Shown: positions 59,758 to 64,000 of the stretch, piece by piece
Layout of the letters: each line of letters begins with the position of its first letter
How positions within the stretch are numbered: the first letter of the stretch is position 1
DNA from: Actinoplanes derwentensis
GTDB taxonomy: Bacteria > Actinomycetota > Actinomycetes > Mycobacteriales > Micromonosporaceae
Reading direction: 5' to 3'
Length of the DNA stretch: 64,000 bases
NCBI RefSeq assembly: GCF_900104725.1
Contig: NZ_LT629758.1
Location: 744,001-808,000, forward strand
Translations under genes and position numbers: made by a program
Notes under the pieces: generated by a model
Seen by the model: only the letters and a program-made list of their open reading frames with translations
Told to the model about the DNA's origin: nothing
Database searches by the model: none

Positions 59758-61785
59758 TCAGACCGGCACTGAACGATCGTCGGTGGCGGACTCTACGGGC
59801 GGTGGGTGAGCCAGGCGGTCACGTAACAGGGCGTGCCGGAACTGATAGACGCTGCCAGCGCGGCGGAGAACGCCGCGTTCTTGGGCATCGGCCAGGCTTC
59901 GGGAAAGTCGTAGTGGAAGTTTGCGGAGCGCGGCGAGAACGAGGGTTGCCACACAGAACTGGCCCCAGGCGCTCACCAGCACTGCAGCCAGGCCGGCGGC
60001 CAGCACGATCCCTGCGCTGGCGGCCCACAACATCGGTTCGGGCACTAGCAGAGCCGGTGTCGTCATGGCGGCGATGGCCCCGCCGATGGTCGCCGCCGAG
60101 GCGAGTGCCGCGTTGCGGTCCATCGCCAGCGATGCTGGTGGAGTCGTCGCCGAGGGGGCAGGTTCCGCGCTGCTCGCCAGCGCCGTGACCACACCGCCGG
60201 ATATAGCGCAAATGATTGCCTTTAGAGGGCTCACGCCTCCGACTATTGGGACAGAAAACAGGACCGCACCTACCACGGCGAACGATCTCAGCACTCCCCG
60301 CGATGTCAGCCGCCGCGGATAGTGACGGTCCGTGAACAGCAACCTCGCGAATGACACCGTCATGCCGATTCCGGCTCCGATGGCAAACGCGTAGTACCCC
60401 GAGAAGTAGCCGCCCCAGCCAGACGCACCCAAGACCGATACTGCCAAAATCGGTGTAACCATGGCGGCCAGGATGACGTAGACGATGGAGATCACGTGGG
60501 CGGCAGGGGCCGGGCGGATATCGCTGATCCGCCACCACGCCAGATCGTGGAACCGATATTCCCTCAGATGGGTCGCGAGCGTCGACAGCCACCGGCGGGT
60601 GCTGTCGACCTGTCCCGGATAGGTGGCCGGGATCAGATGGTCCAACAGGTGCTGCTCGATGCCCTCCCGGCTAGCAGCCCAGTCCGCGGTCAGTAGCTCC
60701 TCCGGCGCGCGGCCTGTGTTCCGATACACCATGCGGGTCAGCCAGATCATCAACGGGGTGGACAGCGCCTGGGTCAGCGGAGTCCCGCTCTCGTTACGCA
60801 GATGGGCCAGGACTGCCGACCAGCGCCGGTCGGTCGGCCCCGGACCGTCGGCGAGATGCTCGGCGGCCTCGGTCGCCGGGACCGGCTGTAACTCCACCAC
60901 CACAGCTGCCGGAATCGGGCCGCACGTCTGAACAGCCGCCTGGTATGGCTTGGTCCGGCAGGTGACGACGAAGTCGCGGCCAGTGGCCGCCGCGCTGGAT
61001 AAGCCGATGAGAGCGGCCCGCTGCATATGGTCGTCGAGTTCATCTAGCCCATCGAGGACAGGCAACACGAAGCCGCAGGCGACGAGATCTCGGGCTAGGC
61101 TGCGCGGCTCGGCGTTCGGTCCGGGCGTCGTCCGGACCAGGCTACGGTCCTGGGCGATCAACTGGTCGGCGATCCAGTCGTCCAAAGACTGCACCGGATT
61201 CCAGCTCGCCGCGCTGAGCAGCACCGCGACTGGCTCGCACGCACGCCGGACGGCGAGCAGTTGAAGGGTCAGCTGAATGGCTAGCATTGACTTGCCCGAC
61301 CCTGGCTCGCCGAGCATCACCAGCCGTTTCGGGATGTCGTCGCGGTCGAACACGCTCGCGATCCGTGCGTAGTCGCTATCGACGTCGACCGGACCGGCGC
61401 CCGCCGATTGCCGGACCGACGCCCAGCTGGCCATTACCGCCTGGGTCTGGGCGTTCGCTGTCCACCGTACGTTCAGGGGCCACGGCTCGCAGACGCGGCG
61501 GGCGGCCTGCTCGGCTGCCCACTGCTCTCGCTGCGCAGCAGCCAGGCGCGACAGTACGGACTCACGTTCGCTCCCGGGATCGGTGTTGCCGAGGCGCCAC
61601 AGCCAGGTCAGCACGCAAACACACACCGCCCCGGCGCTGACCGAGCCGAAGACGACGCTCGACCATTTGTCAGCGCGCTCCAGGCCTTCGTTCTGCAGGA
61701 ACCATGCCAGCATCAGCGCCGCCAGTGCGGTTGCCGCCAACGTGATCAGGAACCAAACTCTGGGGCGTCTAAACCATCTCGGCAC
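59758..61785 (-). CDS. Membrane-anchored NACHT-type STAND NTPase
   Basis: 675 residues. Two membrane segments at the start (about 11-30 and 43-64). A NACHT-like NTPase follows with Walker A GEPGSGKS at 159-166, Walker B LPVLDGLDELDD at 241-252 and a sensor-like VVTCRTKPY. From about residue 430 to 640 several membrane segments form a C-terminal multi-span region, ending in VYQFRHALLRDRL. Bacterial NACHT proteins include antiphage sensors; here the membrane parts would be the effector (inference). It lies among mobile elements, as defence genes often do. Confidence 0.8.
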   Translation of the reverse strand: MPRWFRRPRVWFLITLAATALAALMLAWFLQNEGLERADKWSSVVFGSVSAGAVCVCVLTWLWRLGNTDPGSERESVLSRLAAAQREQWAAEQAARRVCEPWPLNVRWTANAQTQAVMASWASVRQSAGAGPVDVDSDYARIASVFDRDDIPKRLVMLGEPGSGKSMLAIQLTLQLLAVRRACEPVAVLLSAASWNPVQSLDDWIADQLIAQDRSLVRTTPGPNAEPRSLARDLVACGFVLPVLDGLDELDDHMQRAALIGLSSAAATGRDFVVTCRTKPYQAAVQTCGPIPAAVVVELQPVPATEAAEHLADGPGPTDRRWSAVLAHLRNESGTPLTQALSTPLMIWLTRMVYRNTGRAPEELLTADWAASREGIEQHLLDHLIPATYPGQVDSTRRWLSTLATHLREYRFHDLAWWRISDIRPAPAAHVISIVYVILAAMVTPILAVSVLGASGWGGYFSGYYAFAIGAGIGMTVSFARLLFTDRHYPRRLTSRGVLRSFAVVGAVLFSVPIVGGVSPLKAIICAISGGVVTALASSAEPAPSATTPPASLAMDRNAALASAATIGGAIAAMTTPALLVPEPMLWAASAGIVLAAGLAAVLVSAWGQFCVATLVLAALRKLPLRLSRSLADAQERGVLRRAGSVYQFRHALLRDRLAHPPPVESATDDRSVPV

Positions 61786-62041
61786 CGGACCAGGATGAGC
61801 TTCACGGTGTGAGAACGATACTACCCGTACGGCTGACTAATCGACAGAGATCATTTTCGTTCGACTTGACGATGGGTGCCTGCGGTGCCCGCCGGCGACG
61901 CCTGACATTAGCGCCACGCACGCGGCCGTGAACGTCTCCGGCACGCCCTCGCCATCGAGCTCGACACGGCCGTTTCATGATCGATAGTGGCGGTGAGTGA
62001 CGATGCGCGCTTCGGCGTGTCGGATATGGACGAACGAGGCC

Positions 62042-63007
62042 TAGGCCGTGTGTCGTAGATCTTGGGGAAGATCTTGATGTGTCTCGATGTTTATCGAGAC
62101 GCTATGAGCGCACGATTTGAACTCACCGACGCCGAGTGGGTTCTGCTCCAGCCGCTGCTGCCGCAGAACCCGCCGCGAGGTCACCGCTGGAACGACCACC
62201 GCACCGTCATCTCCGGAATCCTGTTCCGAGAACGCACCGGCGTTCCCTGGCGCGACCTGCCACCCCGGTTCGGGAACTGGCAGACCATCTACCAGCGCAA
62301 ACGCCGCTGGGCCCTCGACGGCACCTGGCAGCGCATCGCCGAACGGCTACGCCTGGACGCCGACATCGACGACCCCGAGTGGACGCTGGGCATCGACTCG
62401 ACCGTGGTCCGCGCCCACCAACACGCCGCCGGTGCCCGCCACCAGCCCCCGGCCTACCAGTCAAAACTCTGACGGCGACCGGCCCGAGCGCCGAACCCGA
62501 AGCCCTGGGCCGTTCCCGAGGCGGGTTCGGGACCAAGCTGCACCTGGCCGCCGACCTGCGCAGCAGGCCCGTCTCCCGATCGTTGACCGCCGGCCAACGC
62601 CACGACCGCATCGGCTACGACCAGGTCATGGCCGGCATCCGCATGCCCCGCCGCCGCGGCCGGCCCCGCACCCGACCCGCCCGGCTACTGGCCGACAAGG
62701 CGTACTCGGTCGCCGCGATCCGCACCGGACTACGCCGACGCGGCATCGCCGCGACCATCCCCGAACGCCGCGACCAGCGCAAAAACCGCCTCAACCGCGG
62801 TTCCCGCGGCGGCCGGCCACCCCGCTTCGACACCGACCGGTACCGGCAGCGCAACACCGTCGAACGCGCCATCTCCAAGCTCAAACAGTTCCGCGCTGTC
62901 GCCACCCGGTACGGCAAACGGGCATACATGTACCTGGCCACCGTCGACATCGCCACCATCAAAATCTGGCTCCGCGACCTAACCAAAGATCAACAACACA
63001 CGGCCTA
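62042..63007 (+). mobile_element. IS5-family (IS427-type) insertion sequence
   Basis: Inverted ends TAGGCCGTGTGTCGTAGATC (left) and TAGGCCGTGTGTTGTTGATC (right, minus strand) match at 18 of 20 positions. The flanks CTA/TAG fit a TA-type target duplication. Length about 965 bases. The stop codon of the second reading frame is formed with bases at the right target junction. Two overlapping transposase frames are joined by a probable programmed frameshift, so it may be active. Confidence 0.88.
62104..62472 (+). CDS. IS5-family transposase, ORF A
   Basis: 122 residues from the ATG at 62104. The N-terminal DUF4096-like DNA-binding part is clear (FELTDAEWVLLQPLLPQ, VISGILFRERTGVPWRDLPP), and the first catalytic Asp lies in LGIDSTVVRAHQH. 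It ends at a TGA right after CAAAAC (A tract 62463-62466), where a -1 shift would let the ribosome continue into ORF B. Its independent product would lack the rest of the DDE triad. Confidence 0.88.
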   Translation: MSARFELTDAEWVLLQPLLPQNPPRGHRWNDHRTVISGILFRERTGVPWRDLPPRFGNWQTIYQRKRRWALDGTWQRIAERLRLDADIDDPEWTLGIDSTVVRAHQHAAGARHQPPAYQSKL

Positions 63008-63008
63008 G
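62460..63008 (+). CDS. IS5-family transposase, ORF B (frameshifted C-terminal part)
   Basis: In the -1 frame from the A tract, 182 codons encode GRSRGGFGTKLHLAADLRSRP, LLADKAYSVAAIR with the second catalytic Asp, and YRQRNTVERAISKLKQFRAV with the Glu. No good start or ribosome site exists at this point, so it is expected as an ORF A-B fusion made by -1 frameshifting on AAAA. The frame is intact to its TAG. Confidence 0.85.
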   Translation, partial: VKTLTATGPSAEPEALGRSRGGFGTKLHLAADLRSRPVSRSLTAGQRHDRIGYDQVMAGIRMPRRRGRPRTRPARLLADKAYSVAAIRTGLRRRGIAATIPERRDQRKNRLNRGSRGGRPPRFDTDRYRQRNTVERAISKLKQFRAVATRYGKRAYMYLATVDIATIKIWLRDLTKDQQHTA

Positions 63009-63029
63009 TTCAACTACGGAGTTGTCTAA

Positions 63030-63206
63030 TCATACGGGCTCGTTGAGTATTGCGGCGCTGAGAAGGTCAACTAACCACTCGACACTCGCGTTAGGATAGT
63101 CGGTTAGATCACCATTAACCGCCACGAACTTTTCCCAAGCAGCGGCACCAATTCGGTCTCGAATGATCCCCTCAGCCTCTGCTGCCGTTTTAGTTGTTGA
63201 TCCCAT
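63030..63206 (-). CDS. Small unknown protein (58 residues)
   Basis: From the ATG at 63206 with ACGGGGGG upstream. Acidic helical protein (MGSTTKTAAEAEGIIRDRIG, then FVAVNGDLTDYPNASVEWLVDLL). No family recognised. The frame upstream of the ATG is open but has no start. It lies immediately right of the IS427-type element, which may have cut it off from former neighbours. Confidence 0.5.
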   Translation of the reverse strand: MGSTTKTAAEAEGIIRDRIGAAAWEKFVAVNGDLTDYPNASVEWLVDLLSAAILNEPV

Positions 63207-63355
63207 TGAAACCCCCCGTTTTTGGTAGCCAATTTTAACGCGCCATTGGGATACCTCATGTACGAATGGATGGGTTTCGACGTCAATGCCAGCTTGACAT
63301 CGACACCCGAACCACCGCGCGTCGGGGCAGGGTGCGGCGGCGTGCGCCAAGTTGC

Positions 63356-63749
63356 GGGCAGGCCATCCGGCCTGCCCCTTGACCCCTGACCGCCAGAGTC
63401 GCAGAGGCTCCGAGGCTCAAGGGCGGCCGCTTGCGGCCGTCGCCTGCGACGCGAAGCGCCCTTGACCTTGGAGGGGCGGCCCGGACACACTGCGCGCCGC
63501 CGCACCAGGCACCGACGGCCGCAACCCGCGCTGCGGCCCGGCGCGGCAGCTCGGCCGCGTCGCCCTGGCCGTGCCGGTCGGCTGCCGGCCAAATCCTCCC
63601 CACCACCACACTGCTTATCTCTGTCGTCGCAGCAGCCCGGCTCCGCTCCTGCACGCCAGCCGACGGGCTGCCTGCGGGACCGGGCCAAGCGATAGCGGCG
63701 GCACGGGCACGCGCCCAGGCGGCGGCGTGAGCGGCCCGTTTCGGGCCGC
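63356..63749. other. Gene-free, strongly structured region with nested inverted repeats
   Basis: The 63,207-63,831 gap contains no credible gene. It holds GGGCAGGCC-ATCC-GGCCTGCCC (63356-63377). A nested structure follows in which TCAAGGGCG (63417-63425) pairs with CGCCCTTGA (63457-63465) around two inner hairpins, CGGCCGC-TT-GCGGCCG and GTCGC-CT-GCGAC. GCGGCCCG-TTT-CGGGCCGC (63731-63749) comes last. The middle element could form a three-way junction. Possible explanations are a structured RNA, a replication or recombination site, or a REP-like palindrome; none is proven. Confidence 0.45.
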
Positions 63750-63831
63750 CTTGAGAACGTATAGAAAGTTTGAACAGGTCCGCGAGGCGGCCTAGCTAGG
63801 CTTGGACGGGTTTAGCTGTCACATGTGCGGC

Positions 63832-64000
63832 TTACTTGCGGAATTCGCCGTCTTTGACGCCGCTGACAAAAGCAGTCCACTCCGCCAAAGTGAAAAGCAG
63901 GAATGGGCCGTCAGGATCCTTACTATCCCGGATAGCCCAACCACCATCGGGGGCACTGGCAACCTCGACACAATTCCCACCGGAGCCACCCGAACGGCTG
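63832..64000 (-). CDS. DUF397-domain protein (partial, C-terminal 55 residues)
   Basis: The minus-strand frame enters from the right window edge and ends at the TAA at 63832-63834. It reads RSGGSGGNCVEVASAPDGGW, then AIRDSKDPDGPFL and FTLAEWTAFVSGVKDGEF, the standard DUF397 sequence. In actinomycetes these small proteins are typically paired with a helix-turn-helix regulator and act in development or antitoxin-like control (family knowledge). The start lies outside the window. Confidence 0.85.
   Translation of the reverse strand, partial: SRSGGSGGNCVEVASAPDGGWAIRDSKDPDGPFLLFTLAEWTAFVSGVKDGEFRK

Noticed and set aside
63431..63730. Overlapping short ORFs in the structured region
   Set aside because: Arg/Ala/Pro-rich translations in several frames at once with no start signals; they result from GC-rich palindromes.

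Overview
The window comes from a high-GC filamentous actinobacterium, most likely a member of Micromonosporaceae close to Actinoplanes. That placement is inferred from codon usage, GTG starts, the DUF6230/DUF6114 pair, secreted Ig-like, RCC1-like and lysyl-oxidase-like proteins, DUF5937 and DUF397 proteins, paired roadblock proteins and many PadR/MarR/TetR regulators. No rRNA, intact tRNA or CRISPR array was seen.

From 1 to about 45.2 kb the DNA looks like an ordinary chromosomal arm. In order it holds: a CDF metal exporter; secreted and TetR genes; DUF6230/DUF6114; a roadblock pair; a secreted PI-PLC and an M4 metalloprotease; an MFS exporter with a repeat-bearing insert; an S1 protease lipoprotein and VanZ; an oxidoreductase/MarR pair; an RCC1-repeat secreted protein behind an exact CelR/CebR-type box; a PadR-ABC operon; P450; SEC-C protein; a decayed GGDEF-EAL gene; an ABC plus two-component operon (31.3-34.7 kb); aldo/keto reductase; RmlD-like and FGE-like genes; a LOX-like copper protein; and a heterodimeric ABC exporter-fold pair behind an iron box. 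The promoter of the ABC/two-component operon recurs, with identical geometry, in front of a membrane protein 7 kb away.

From about 45.2 kb to the end the region is accessory. A core sequence of about 28 bp occurs three times in the same orientation (45.21, 48.68 and 59.25 kb). The first copy adjoins a tRNA-Thr(CGT)-like anticodon arm. The copies divide the region into a block of four unknown genes (45.5-48.1 kb) and a block holding a broken IS5-type element, a seven-gene RiPP-like operon (50.0-57.3 kb) and an IS630-type element with a small passenger gene. Beyond lie a membrane NACHT NTPase, an IS427-type IS5 element with a probable programmed frameshift, a strongly structured non-coding stretch and the end of a DUF397 gene.

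The strongest candidate for a new system is the operon at 49,999-57,278. A 105-residue small protein with a duplicated FSRSK motif is followed by three HExxH proteins (two of them paralogues), a radical SAM/SPASM enzyme, a YcaO and a TfuA. All junctions are overlapping or abutting. YcaO plus TfuA points to backbone thioamidation, HExxH proteins to peptide beta-hydroxylation and radical SAM/SPASM to crosslinking or epimerisation. I recognise no exporter, protease or regulator beside it.
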